Source: Cordia subcordata
Lineage: Eukaryota > Streptophyta > Magnoliopsida > Boraginales > Cordiaceae
Assembly (NCBI GenBank): GCA_028554755.1
Contig: JAPTOF010000016.1
Location: 13,822,001 to 13,886,000, forward strand
Length of the DNA: 64,000 nt
Reading direction: 5' to 3'
Numbering within the stretch: position 1 is the first letter of the stretch; every line of letters begins with the position of its first letter. A model generated the notes under the pieces. The model was not told where the DNA came from. It made no database searches and saw nothing but the letters and a program-made list of their open reading frames with translations. A program made the position numbers and the translations under genes. Below are positions 33,839 through 46,129 of the stretch, piece after piece.

Positions 33839-34110
33839 TTGACATGTTTGACCGCGTTACCGGGGTTGATCGGGGTTAACCGGGGTTTGACTTTGACCGT
33901 TGACCAAGGGTTGACTGGGTTTGACCAGAGCCTTACCCCACGTTTTTCGACGTGCTGAGTCCGTTTTTGGGCTCTGTTTTTCCAGTTTCTACTTTGAAGT
34001 ACGTGTTTAGGGACGGTGTTGACTTTGACCAATAAGTTTGACTTTGACTGATGTTGACCAAAGTTAACCAGGGGTGTTCCTAAGATTTTTCGACGTGCTG
34101 AATCCATTTT
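33839..34110 (+). repeat. Element E: leader with TTGAC motif array and a duplicated segment
   Basis: Twelve TTGAC pentamers on the plus strand lie in about 235 bp (33839-34070), mostly as GTTGACC or TTTGACTTTGACC. The segment TTTTTCGACGTGCTGAGTCC at about 33945 recurs as TTTTTCGACGTGCTGAATCC at about 34087, so the leader contains a roughly 140-bp direct repeat. TTGAC(C/T) is the W-box core bound by WRKY factors, but such arrays are also just leader repeats of this copia lineage. The position is downstream of the LTR promoter. Confidence 0.7.
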
Positions 34111-34159
34111 TGCAGTCCGTTGAGCCAAATTTCGATACCAACATATGAGTTTTAAGTAA

Positions 34160-37100
34160 ATGAAGATGTCTTCCTCAGGTGGAAAGTTTGAAATCGAGAA
34201 ATTTGACAGGAGAATGAGTTTCAGTCTATGAAGGATCAAATTCAAGGCATTTATGATAATGCAAGGACTTTGGAAAGTCATTGAAGAAGTGATCCCGGAG
34301 AAGACGGAACCAGCAGTAAGAGAAGAACTCGAAGAGAAAGCCTTGAGTGCAATACATATGTCCGTGACGAATGAAGTATTACAGGAGATTGTTGAGAAGA
34401 CAACAGCAGTTGAGGCTTGGAATACTTTGGTGGAATTTTATGCATCTAAATCTCTCACAAATCGCCTTCACTTGAAGAAGCGATTGTATCATCTTAGAAT
34501 GAACGAAGGTACCTCACTAAAACAACAACTTGATGACTTTACCTCTTGTTTTATTGCTTTGAAGGATGTGGGCGTTAAAATTGATGACGAAGACCAAGCT
34601 ATGATCTTGTTATGCTCCTTACCACCTTCATATATAAACTTTGTGGGCACTATGTTGTACGAGAGGGATAAAATTACGTTTAAAGATGTGATTGCTTCAT
34701 CAAAATCGAAGGATCTTCAAACACATATCCCGGCACATAGGGAAGAAGTTCATGGGGAAGGTTTAGTGAGTAGAGGGAAATTGAAGAATAAAGGAGGATC
34801 TTTGGGTACAAAGAACAGCAAGTCAAGGTCAAAATCAAGAGCAAGGAAGCTATGCTGTTTCGAGTGTGGTAAAAAGGGTCACATTAAGAAAGAATGTCCA
34901 AAACTGAAAAAGGGAAAGAAAAAGGTGGAGAATTTAGCTAATGTGGTGGAGAGTGCTAATAGTGATGGAGATAACTCGAGTAGTACCGGAGAAGTTTTGA
35001 CTGTGAGTGCATCACAATGGCATAATCAATGGATTCTTGATACTGGTGCAACGTTCCATATGTGTCCTAAGCGTGACTGGTTCTCTTCTTATTCTAAAAG
35101 AGAAGGGAAAGTCTTTCTAGGCAATGATCTTTTGTTGAAGCTGGAGGGAATTGTCATTGTAAATATCAAGATGTTTAATGGTATTACAAGATCTCTCGAG
35201 TGTTGGCATGTACCGGAGCTGAAGAAAAACTTGATTTCTCTTGGGCATTTAGATTCTCATGGGTACAAATTCCGGAGTGAGAATGGAGTCTTAAAGGTGA
35301 CCAAAGGTGCAATTGTGCTCTTGAAAGAGAACTTGACTGGCGGCCTATATGTTCTTCAAGGTAGTACGGTTACAGGTGTTGCAGCTGTTGCATCCGATGA
35401 GAGTGATAGTAACCCTACGCAGTTATGGCACAAAATGTTGGGCCATATGAGCGAGAAGGGACTGACCGAGCTGAGCAAGAGGGATTTTCTTTTAGGGCAA
35501 AGAACAGGAAAACTTGAATTCTGTGAGCATTGTATTTTTTGGAAAGCAAACCAGGGTGAAGTTCAGCAAGGGGCAGGAGAATACCAAAGGTACACTTGAT
35601 TACATTCATTCTGATCTTTGGGGTCCTAATAAAGTTTCTTCCAAGAAAGGTGTCAGGTATTTTATCATTTTCATTTATGCACACTCTCGGATGGTGTAGG
35701 TATACTCCTTGAAAGCTAAAGATGAGGTGTTTCCAACATTTTTCGAGTGGAAGACATTGATTGACAAGCAGACTGGTAAACAGATGAAACATCTTATGAC
35801 TGACAATGTGTTGGAATATTGCAATAAAGAGTTTGATGAGTTCTGCAGGAAACATAGCATTGTGAGACACCGCACATGTGTAGGGACACCACAACAGAAT
35901 GTAGTTGCAAAATGCATGAATAGAACTCTGGTGGAGAGAGCTCGTTGTATGCTCTCCCATTCTGGCTTGAGTCAAGACTTTTGGGCTGAAGCCGTTAATA
36001 CGGCGTACTACTTGGTGAACAGGTCTCCATCCAAAGCTATTGAATTGAAAACTCCTTTTAAGTTATGGTCTAGTAAGCCTGCTGACTACTCTTGATTGAG
36101 GGTGTTCGGTTGCCCTGCATACGCTCACGTGAAGGATGGCAAGTTGGAGTCGAGAGCAAAGAAATGTATATTCCTAGGCTATGCGTCCGAGAGGAAAGGT
36201 TACAGGTTGTGGTGCATAGATCCAAAGTCTCCAGGTTTCCTCGAGAGAAGAGATGTCACATTAAATGAGTCTGCTTCATTAGGCCAAGAAAAAGAGAAAG
36301 CAGTAGCTAGTTTAGACCACGATGTCAAAGAGCAGGTAGAGGTATTTGCTGATGTTCCAAATGTTCCATCTAGCAATAGTAGCAGTCCAATTCAGCCGAC
36401 TCAACCAACTGAGGTGCATGATCAAAATGTGCCTGAACAATAGAAGTACAGCATTGCTACTGGGCGAGAAAGGAGACAGATTAGAGAGCCTCAAAGGTAT
36501 GGATATGCCGATCTTATTGCTTATGCTTTGACTATTGCTGAAACAATTGAAGGACATGAGTCGAATTCATACAAAGAGGCTGTATCTAGAAACAATTCTT
36601 TTCAGTGGAAAGGTGCCATGAGTGAAGAGATTGAGTCTCTTCAGAAGAATCAAACTTGGGAGCTTGTTGACTTGCCTGAGGGACAGCAAGTTGTCAGTTG
36701 CAAATGGGTTTACAAGAAAAAGGAAGGTACTCCAGGGGTTAAGGGTCCTCGGTACAAGGCGCGATTGGTGGCAAAAGGCTATACACAAAGGGAGGGTGTT
36801 GACTTCAACGAAGTGTTCTCTCTGGTTGTGAAACATAGTTCTATCAGGGTTTTACTGCCTTGGTTGCTCTTCATGACTTAGAGCTTGAGCAGCTAGATGT
36901 GAAAACAATGTTTTTGCATGATGATCTTGAAGAGCAAATTTATATAAGTTAACCGAAGGGGTATGTAGTTCCTGGTAAGGAGAACCATATTTGCAAACTG
37001 GAGAAGTCCTTGTATGGGTTGAAATAGTCACCTCGGTAATGGTACAAGAGATTTGACACATTCATGGTAGGCTCTGGATACACAAGGAGTGCCTATGACA

Positions 37101-38134
37101 GTTGTGTGTATCTCAATAAACTTCCAGATGGTTCGTTTGTGTACTTGTTGTTGTATGTCGATGATATGCTTATTGCTGCTAAAAGCATGTCTGCTATCAA
37201 CGAATTAAAGAAGCAGTTGGGTGATGAGTTTGAGATGAAGGATCTTGGAGCAACAAAGAAGATTCTTGGCATGGAGATTCACAGGGATAGAAACGCTGGA
37301 AAGCTATTCTTATCTCAACAGAGTTATATTGAGAAAGTGCTGGAGCATTTCGGGATGCATAAAGCTAAGCCTGTGAGTGTGCCGCTTGCTGCTCATTTTA
37401 AGTTATCTGCAGATTTGTCACCTAAAATCAAGGAGGAGGTGGAGCATATGTCTCGTGTTCTATACTCAAGTGCTGTTGGTCGCTTGATGTATGCTATGGT
37501 GTGCACTCGTCATGACATTTCACATGCAGTTAGTGTTGTGAGTAGGTATATGGCATCGCCTGGGAAAGCACACTAGGAAGCGGTGAAATGGATAATGAGA
37601 TATTTGCGTGGCACTGCGAATGTAGGATTGCTGTTTAGCAAGATGACTGGAGATTGTGCGAGGTTGATGGGTTATTGTGATTCAGACTTTGCGGGTGACC
37701 TTGATAAGAGAAGATCTCTGACGGGTTACTTGTTTAGTCTCTCTGGATGTGCTATCAGTTGGAAAGCGACATTACAGTCTACTGTGGCATTGTCAACTAC
37801 TGAGGCGGAGTACATGGAAATTGCAGAAGTTGTGAAGGAGGCCATGTGGTTACAAGGCCAGGTTTGTGATCTTGGATTGCAGCAAGATATAAGTACAATC
37901 TTTTGTGATAGCCAGAGTGCAATCCATTTGACAAAGAATTAGATGTATCATGAAAGGACTAAACACATTGATGTTAGATATCACTTTATCAGAGATGTTA
38001 TATCACAACGGATCATATTGGTGCAAAAGATATCTACCCATGAGAATCCAGCAGATATGATGACCAAGGGGGTTCCAGTTAGCAAGTTCAAGCATTGCTT
38101 GGACTTGGTTGCTATTTGCGGTGTAGAGCATTAA
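34160..38134 (+). pseudogene. Element E: gag-pol polyprotein, multiple stops and frameshifts
   Basis: Gag starts at 34160 and is stopped at 34229 (TGG to TGA type change). The frame then runs to 35599 through the CCHC knuckle CFECGKKGHIKKEC (about 34858) and the protease WILDTGATFHMC (about 35031). After a frameshift near 35535 come GAG-pre-integrase, integrase (HSDLWGP at 35608; GTPQQNVVAKCMNRTL, where Lys replaces the catalytic Glu), RT (YLLLYVDDMLIAAKS at about 37142) and RNase H (YCDSDFAGDLDKRRSLTGY; ALSTTEAEYM). It ends with [14 protein letters not shown] and [15 protein letters not shown]. Further stops lie at about 35698, 36094, 36441, 36951, 37025, 37038, 37574 and 37940, and another shift near 36855. 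The order integrase before RT defines Ty1/copia. Confidence 0.93.
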
Positions 38135-38641
38135 GCCCTTAGGGGCAGTTGGTAGCAGGGATGATTGTGTGTTGATTGGAGCGAATACGTGCCAAGGTGG
38201 AGATTTGTTGAGTGTGGCCCGTATTACATAATTAATATGTGTCCTTTTCCTTCTAGTATATTGTTTCCTTTTCCTTATAGAATACGGATTAGGATACTTG
38301 TGTATTATAAATAGGGTCTAGGACATTATATTAGGTGCCTTAGGGCCACAACCCATGGAAAGTGTGATGTGAGAGAAACCAGAGTAAGCCTTGTAATATT
38401 TGAGATCAATAGGAATTTATTCTCTACTACCCGTGGACGTAGGCTTTAAGGCCGAACCATGTAATTCTCCTGTGTCTGTTTTCTTCTCGTATTCTTCACG
38501 TTTGCATGTTTTTTCCCCAACAGTTTTATACTTAGATATTTTCTTAGATTTAAGGCACGTGCTTAAAGATCGCCTTATTTTCCCTGTATGCGTGTGACTT
38601 TCACGAACCGACGTGCCTGTTCTTAGAATAATGGTGTTTCT

Positions 38642-41600
38642 TTGAAACGTGCGATAGAGCCACTACGAGGCATACGGCCTTTCACTTATTCAGCACTTTT
38701 GATGTCCTTTCCTTTTTCGAAATTCAAATATTTTTATACAGAGTATAAGTACGGGGTTCTCATTTCTTTTTTCTCATTTTCTGCTTCATCTGCTCTCTTA
38801 CCTTCCCTAAAATTCTTTTTACTCTCTTTAATTTCCTTACAGGCTTTCTTTGTCTCCTTCTCTCTGCTACTGCTAAAGGTTTTTCCAGCTCCATTCCCTT
38901 TTAGCTCCGTAGTTCATCTTTTCTTGCAGATACTTTTTTTTTCTGACTTGTTCCTCTGTTTCTTTTCTTTGTATATTTTAAATCTCACTCTTCTGCGTAC
39001 CTACCCTTTTACTTTCTTTCTCTTCTCTCTAGTCAAACGTTTGATGTGCGGCCCTTTTTACTCATACGAGAATAACGAAAATAACCTATTGGGTTCTAGG
39101 CTCGATGAAGATAAGATTATTATTTCTCTGGGCTTTTCGGATATCTTTGATAATCTCGGGACCATAAACATTTCAGCCTCTACTAACCCTACCATTCTTG
39201 AAGAGGCCTTAGCTTTCAGTTTCAGGGAAGATTTCCTTTTAGATTTTTCTAGCGAGAAATTTTATCCAAATACTCCTATCCCCACAATAAGTTCAAGATA
39301 CGACGGCGTTCCTGGAGAAATGGCCAACTTAGCCGTCTCTCTTTTTAACAATCATATTTCTGATAGTGAGTCTGTCGATTTACTGGTCCTTGGGGCTAAT
39401 CTGGCAACAAGAGGAGAAGAGACAGTGGAATCTTATTATGATGACCTTGTGGATTGTGGTAACGCACTTACCGAAGGTAAAGATATGGTTAAGGAGGGTA
39501 TTGTAGAGGATGAGGACTTAGTGGCTGAAGAGGCCAAAGAACCTTTTGAGGCCCTTAAGAGAGAACCCATTCTCAATCAAGGAATGCTAAATAATATACC
39601 ACACTGTCGGAAGCCACTTGAGAATTATACTATCAGGCTACCTAATCCTGAAGAATATGTTTGCGCTAAGGAAAATAGTGATGTTGCGTTCTATGAGGAT
39701 TTCTTTATCATGGGTCTCAGACTACCAATTCCAGAATTTATCTGGGAGTATCTTAATCATTATGGTCTTTGTCCCAGCCAACTATGTCCGAAGAGTTGGG
39801 GAGTTCCTATTAGATGGTTTCTTACCTACGGGCAAACGAGATCCAACCCATCGTCATCCTTTTTAGATACATGTTTCAGTTAGCTCAAGATCAGGAAAGA
39901 GGGTGGTACTATATTGCAACAAGGAACCATAGGATAGTCCTCTAGGGAAATCCATCTTCCCACAAGGGTTGTTACCACAGCACGTCTTTGTCAGTCCTCC
40001 CACCCTGTGAGGTGTGAATACTAAGTGGACCACCTCAGATGTTACTCATAGGATCAGGAAAGAACTCAGTAAAGCCCCCAAACTAACCATCAGGGAGGAG
40101 GAGGCCTTTGACATCCTCAAGGATAAGGGTCAAGGCTCATTCCCCGATTATCAAACCCCCGAAAAGATTAGGGCTTCGAGAATATATCTTGACTTTCTCC
40201 TCTGGCCGGCAGATGGTCAAAATTTTGATCCCTAGGCTTATTAATTTTGTCCTTAGGTTAGCCTATATTCTTTCGAACTTACCGTTCTTTCCTTACTCTC
40301 ACAGGTATGTCTAGCAAGAGGAAAAAACTGACCCCTTAATAAGAAGAGATGAGGTGGCAATTGACTAAGCGTTATAGTAGCCAACCTGTGCAGTCATCGA
40401 GCACGTAGGGCCAAATGATATGAGCTGATTGAGTTTTCCAAGATTCTCCTACGAGGCGGCTTATGTAGGGCGTTATTATCAAGGACGATGCCGCCCCCTC
40501 GGCCTAACCTCAGTTTTAGTCAATATCAATGCGACAAAAGGCTAACCAAGGTATGGCCTAAAGATTCTAAAGAAGATAGACCCTTGTAATGCTGTAAGAT
40601 AATAGAGGGACCTCATTCAGGTGGTGTAGAGACTTCTTGCACAACCGCTCGTAAGGAAGTGTCATCTTTTGCTCTAGCTTCTTCACCACCGATGACTGCT
40701 AGTGCGGAGGCTCCATCCTTCTCAACCCCCATGCTCCTACCACTACTATCTACCACAGCTACTAGACCATTGGGATCGTGGGGAATCCCGATGATTCCAC
40801 TAAATGTTTGGGGTCAGAATCTTTCCATCCTGGTCACTTCTGCCCATACCCCCGATTTCCATCTCTCACTGAGCACGGTTAACAGTAGGGTCAGGCTTTC
40901 CTTTCTGCATTTACTTCCTTTTCTTCTTCTCTTGTGCTTATCTTTTCATTCTTTTTGTCACTTACCTTTTTTCCCTTTCTTCCTAGTTGGGAGAGCTTGT
41001 GGCTGAATTTATCAAGTTGGTTAAGACTACAGGCCATACTATTAACAAGCTTGCCAACCAATCAGTAAATGCGATCAAGGCTTGCGAGGTTGAGAGGCCT
41101 AAAAAGGAGGTGAAACGACTCAGGTCATCCAGGGAGAATGCCCAAAAGTGCCATCACGGGGAGCTACAGTTCTTAAAAAAGAAATACACTAGAGTGCTGA
41201 GGGCTATGGAAGAAGGACTGAAGAAAAAAAATAATCAGATTACCACCCTCGAGGGGGTCATTAGCAACCAATGAATGACACTTGAAGAGCTCAATGAAAG
41301 ATTAGAGAACCTCCAAAAAGAAAAGGAAGAGGCTACTCAATGCATTGCTTTGCATGGATAAGAGAAGGAAACTATCCTTGAAGAAAGTGATGCTGCTGTC
41401 CAACAGGTTACTCAGCTAGAGGCCAAACTTCGCAATGTCCGAGACTTCGTTATTGCAGCATATGAAGTGTCTACCGAGTATACTTCTGTACTTGTTAAGG
41501 AGGCTGTTGTTCAATATGAAAGCGGCATTGAAGCTAGCATTTAGAGAGTCGCCAAGTTGCTTCAAGGTGAATCTCTTCCTCACCTTGAGTCCTTGGTCAA

Positions 41601-41961
41601 TGCTGTCTTGGATGATATGGTCCCTCTTCCCAATGATGCTGCTGCCGGGGATGCTTTTCTCACGGAAATGGTAGTTCCTTTCTCTTCTCCTGCTTCACCT
41701 GTTAAAGATGCTGCCCCGGATGCTGTTGATAGGGGATTGGGTAGTGTCTATCCAGATCTCCCGTTGGAGGCATTAAAGCCCTCCTTGGTGGAGTCAGGAG
41801 GCCAAGAAGAGGAGGAACCAACCATTTCTTTTACAGTCGTTGACCTAGAAGATAAAGTGGTGGAGGTAGGGGCCGATGTTAAAGGTGATGGTGGAGACGT
41901 GGCTGGAGCTGGTGGAAACAAAATGGTGGTTATTAATCGCGAGGTGGTGCCGATGGCTTGA
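38642..41961 (+). pseudogene. Element D: antisense gene, Transposase_28-like domain plus coiled coil
   Basis: This gene runs opposite to gag-pol of D, between integrase and the 3' LTR. An open frame spans 38642-39883, but the part before about 39040 is a T/C-rich leader; MCGPFYSYENNENN at 39040 is a likelier start. Conserved text is YEDFFIMGLRLPIPEFIWEY, then a frameshift near 39800, RHPFRYMFQ, GWYYIATRNHRIVL and NPSSHKG. This is the pattern of the Transposase_28 (putative gypsy-type transposon) domain. After stops and gaps, 40987-41540 encodes a Lys/Glu-rich coiled coil (RLRSSRENAQKCHHGELQFL) and 41557-41961 an acidic tail ending at TGA. Antisense ORFs are reported in Grande and Retand elements; their role is unknown. 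Confidence 0.7.
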
Positions 41962-42299
41962 CTGCATTTTTATCTTTTATCCTATTGAAACAATATGCAA
42001 ATTTCTTTCTCTTTTATATGAACAATTTTAGTTTTTCACTTGTTAAATGATTCATGAATGTTTCTGTTGGTAGTAAATGATGTTTCCTATATTGCTTTTG
42101 TAGTTATATTTTGTAGTATATTTTCTCAACTTAGCTTTTGTATATCGATTTCAAGAAGTTATACGATGTACTTACTTAAGTAGGAGAATTTTCAAAGAGC
42201 ACCTGTGAATAGTCGAGCATGGTATATTGATTTGTCATTCATTGATCAAATATAATAAATACACATGAGATCAAACATAATATTTCCGTAAATGATCGG

Positions 42300-43560
42300 A
42301 ATTCCACGCATTCGGGAGCAATGTCCCATTGGGTCAAGCCAGTTTAAAGGTTCCTAGTTGGATCACCTTTGCAACTTGGTAGGGGCCTTCCCAGTTTTCG
42401 TCAAGTTTGTTGAGGTTGTTTTTAAAAAAGTGGTGCTTTCAAAGCACCAAGTCTCCAAGTTTGATGTCCTTCGGTAAGATCTTTCCTGCCAGTTCGCGTT
42501 CCAAAGTGTCTTTTGTATCTTCATTTCTTGCCTAGGCATCCTTCATACTTCATCAAGTAGTTTCAACTGAATCCTCAGGACTTCATCGTTTTTTGCCTCT
42601 ATAAAGTGTTTGACCTGCAATGTTAGGGATAAGACTTCTATCGTTGCCACTGCTTCTGACCCATAAACCATTCTGAACAGAGTCTCACTGATACTATAGT
42701 GGGCGGTTGTTCGGTAAGCCCATAGAACTTCAGGTAGTACTTTCGACCGTAACCCTTTAACACTTTCAAGCTTTGTCTTCAAACTGTTAATAATGGTGCA
42801 GTTAGTGACTTCTAATTGTTCTTTAACTTAAGGGTGTGCTACTGCAAAGAATCACAGGTTGATTTTTAGTTCAGCTGCGTGTTCCCAAAAATATTTTGAG
42901 TCGAACTGCCTCCTATGGTCAGTGATTATGCTTCTCGGGACCCCGAACCTCCATATTATGTGTTTTCCATACAAAATTCCAGGCCACTCTGTTAGTTATG
43001 GTGGCCACAGCTTTGGCTTCCACCCACTTAGTGAAATAGTCAACCGCTACGGATGCAAATTTCTTCTGGGCTTTCCCGATAGATAGGGGACCAATAATAT
43101 CAAGCCCTTACTTTGCAAATGGCCAGGGACATATTATCGGATTCAAGATAGAATGCGCTACATGTTATATGTTCGCATTCTTCTAATATCAATTGCATTT
43201 CTCAATGACTTCTTTAGTAGTTCTCTCAATGTTGGGCCAATAGTACCCTTGCCTAATGGCTTTCTAGGCCAACACCCTGACTTTAGAGTGATTTCCATGC
43301 ATATCTTTGTGTATTTCCTTGATAATGAATTCCCCTTCAGAATTACCCACACATTTCAAAAGAGGCCCCTCGATAGTACGTTTGTACAATTGAAACTCAA
43401 AGATAAAGAATTGTAATGACCTATTCATCATTTTTTAGGCCTCCCATTCATTGTTTGGTAATACACCATGTTGTAAGTATTGTATTATAAAGATTCTCCA
43501 GTCTATCTCATCAGTGATGCTGATGGGCAAGACACTAATGGCGGAACCCATTAGTTTGTC
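42300..43560 (-). pseudogene. Element D: integrase, many stops
   Basis: Read right to left, the region gives MHGNHSKVRVLA and GYYWPNIERTTKEV (HHCC finger area, about 43180-43300). The core LDIIGPLSIGKAQKKFASVAVDYFTKWVEAKAV follows at about 43010-43110 (given here as LDIIGPLSIGKAQKKF and FASVAVDYFTKWVEAK). Then come VLWAYRTTAHYS and FRMVYGSEAV near 42650-42730. At least a dozen stops and shifts are present. Confidence 0.8.
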
Positions 43561-43686
43561 AATATTGTTGACTTCTCATTCTCAGAAAGTTGATGCTATC
43601 TTGGAGAAAACATCAGCTTGAACATTACCAGCTCTATGGATTTCTTGAAGTATGAATTCTTCAAAGGATACTATTACCTCGCTCAT

Positions 43687-44090
43687 CTATTTTTGATAAG
43701 CCTTTATCTTGCTATCTTTGGCTTCATATTTTCCATTAACTTGCCCTTCTATTAATTGAGAGTTAGTATATGCTTTAACTGTCAAGACCCCCAGCTCTTT
43801 GAGTAGTCTTATGCCAGATATTAATGTCTCGTATTCAACTTCACTGTTGGTCACCTTAAATTCAAACTTTATTGCATACTTCAACTCAGATCCATCAGGT
43901 TTTCCAATTACAATTCTTGCACCTGATCCCATTTTATTTGTCTCGCCATCTACATATAAACTCCATTCTCCAACCACTTGTTCCACCGGTTGCGTACATT
44001 TGACCATGAAATCAGCAAAGACTTGTGCTTTAATTGTAGTCCTCAGCTGATAAGTGATATGGTATTGACTTAGATCTATGGACCATTTCA
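43687..44090 (-). pseudogene. Element D: second (archaeal-like) RNase H domain
   Basis: The frame reads GEWSLYVDGETNKMGSGARI, then SELKYAIKFEFKVTNSEVEY and YTNSQLIEGQVNGKYEAKD. These carry Asp (YVDG), Glu (SEVEYE) and an Asn where the family has Asp (TNSQL for SDSQL). A second RNase H after the normal one is a hallmark of Tat elements. The loss of the third acidic residue would probably inactivate it. Confidence 0.8.
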
Positions 44091-44094
44091 ATAA

Positions 44095-45400
44095 TCATCC
44101 CGATTGTTCTAGCTTATACAAAACCTGGCACAATGGCTGGTCAGTCATCATTGTTATTGAATGTGCTTCAAAGTAGGGTTTTAATTTCCAAGCTGACATT
44201 ACTAATGCAAGTGCCAACTTTTCCAAGCTACTATATCTTAGCTTTGCTTCCTTGAGGGCCTTACTAATGTAGTACACTGGTCTCTGTCCTTCTTCTGTGT
44301 TTCTAGTTAGAATAGCTACTACTATAAGATTGAAATTGGGCAAATAGAGGAGCACGTGTCTCCTTCTTTGGGCCTGGCAAGAATTGATGGATGTGACAGG
44401 TAGGACTTAATCCCTGTGAATGTGTCTTGGCATTCGAGTGTCCATTTGAAATCCTTTGGGTTTCAGAGGATTTTAAAGAATGGAGCGCAACGATCTGCCG
44501 ATCTGGACATAAACCTACTTAAGGCTACGACCTTACTGGAAAGTGATTGTACATCATGTATGGTCTTTAGGGCTTAGGATTGAGTATGGCCTTAATCCTC
44601 TCGGGGTTAGTCTTGATGCCTAGGTGTGTTACCATGAACCCCAAGAATTTCCCCCCTCTTATCCCAAAGGCATATTTCTCCTGTTTCAATTTGATCCCGA
44701 ACCTTCTCATTATTTGAAAGGCTTCAGTGAGGTCGAACACTTGGTCCGATGCCTTCTTGCTCTTGACGAGCATGTCGTCGATATAGATTTCCATGTTTTG
44801 CCCTATCTAGTCTTTGAATGCCATATTCACTATGCGCTGACATGGGGCCCTAGTGTTTTTCAACCCAAAAGGCATGACTTTGTAGCAAAAAAGTCCTCGG
44901 TCGACGATGAAGGTAGTATGTGGCTGATTGGTAAGCGTCATTCTTTAGCCGATTGTTGCCTGAAAGGCATCCATGAATGATAGCATCTTGAATCTTGCAG
45001 TTGAATCAACCAATTGGTCAATTCTTGGTAGAAGGAAGCTATTCTTTGGACAAGCTTTATTTAGGTCAGTGAAGTCTGCATAGAATCTCTACCTCCCGTT
45101 GGCCTTTTTGACCATTACCATATTAAAGGCCCATGTTTGGTATTTTATCTCCTGAATGTGGCTTGCCTTTTAGTAGTTTTTCTACTTGTTCATGGATCGT
45201 TTAATTCTTTTCTACACTAAAGTTCGTCATTTTTATCGAACCGACCTAAAGATAGGGTCGATCTTTAACCAATGCTCGATGACTTTTGGGTCTATTCTTG
45301 TCATATCAGAAGAGTCCCAAGCAAATATATCATAATTTAAAGTTAGAAATTGGATGATACCTCATCTGACTTCTATTGTTTGTTCTGCTCCGACATAAGT
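44095..45400 (-). pseudogene. Element D: reverse transcriptase and first RNase H
   Basis: RT motifs in order are FADFTDLNKACPKNSFLLPR (with shifts), FMDAFQA, VMPFGLKN and the active site YIDDMLVKSKKASDQVFDL (about 44740-44790). FLGFMVTHLGIKTNPERIKA follows. The next frame (44095-44355) gives RPVYYISKALKEAKLRYSSL and MTDQPL of the first RNase H. YIDDMLVKS is typical of Tat RTs. Several stops and at least three frameshifts are present. Confidence 0.85.
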
Positions 45401-45667
45401 TTTCTTGTCGGGCTTTTCGATTTAAACAAGGCCGAGCTTTCCGGCTAGGCTTCCATACCTGGGATCTTCTTTTAACAATTCTATCATCATGTTCTCGAGC
45501 TTCTTCTAATCTTCCTTTGGTTTTAATGCTGCAACGTAACATGATCTGGCATCATGTTGGTTTTCTCTGACAATGATCACTCCATCCCTAGTGGGAACTT
45601 CATCATTTGATGATAGGTGGATACAATGGCTCCCAAGTAGTTTAGTGTAACTTGCTCAATAATCCCA

Positions 45668-45970
45668 TTAATGGTGCTCGGACAATTTACCACTAGAAGT
45701 CAAACTGGAGGTCAAAGTATTGGCTTCTATCTCCGATATTGAGAGGTAGATTAGCCACCCCTTTAGCCCATGCGTGAGGACAGACCGATCCAACTTCAAG
45801 CGTTTCAATATTTCATAGTATAGCACGTTTGCCGCACTGCCCATATCCAATAGCATCTTATGAACTTCATACTTAGCTAAAATAACTATAATGAAAAGGG
45901 GATCATCATGGTTTACTGGTAATCTACTCAGGTCCTTGTTGATGAAGGTTACATCTTTTATCCTTCTCAT
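45668..45970 (-). pseudogene. Element D: aspartic protease
   Basis: The frame includes PLFIIVILAKYEVHKMLLDM then GSAANVLYYEILKRLKLD. The catalytic DTGSS/A triad is here DMGSA, so Thr is replaced by Met and the enzyme was probably inactive. The following GLKGWLIYLSISEIEA corresponds to the flap region. Confidence 0.75.
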
Positions 45971-46129
45971 TTTGTTTTTTAGAGCGGCCTGCAGAGAACG
46001 GACATATATCTTTCTCTTTGTGGTAGAATCTCCTCCAGTAGCTGGTCCTCCCTATATCACGTCCACTGTGCCAAGAACCTTTTTCCCTTTCTTAGGGTTG
46101 CGTGGTCGTTCCTTCTGAACCTCTCTTTG

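Larger units (their letters stand above)
32970..38522 (+). mobile_element. Element E: Ty1/copia retrotransposon nested in element D
   Basis: LTRs 32970-33288 (319 bp) and 38206-38522 (317 bp) both run TGTTGA...CCAACA, with TATAAATAGGG at 33070 and 38306. About one position in ten differs by eye. The 5-bp duplication GTTTT flanks it (32965-32969 and 38523-38527). Removing E restores a D sequence (CACGTGG-TTTT-ATACTTAGATATTTTC) that matches the inverted D fragment at 47230-47270. A primer-site relic (TAGGTATCTAGAGC) follows the 5' LTR and GCCAAGGTGGAGATT precedes the 3' LTR. It inserted 65 bp inside the D 3' LTR boundary. Confidence 0.92.

Noticed and set aside
38642..39040. Hydrophobic, Phe/Leu/Ser-rich N terminus of a 413-residue frame that looks like several membrane helices
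   Set aside because: It is the T/C-rich leader of the antisense gene read as protein. The homologous stretch in the inverted copy (46925-47100) does not keep the frame, and the conserved domain begins well downstream.
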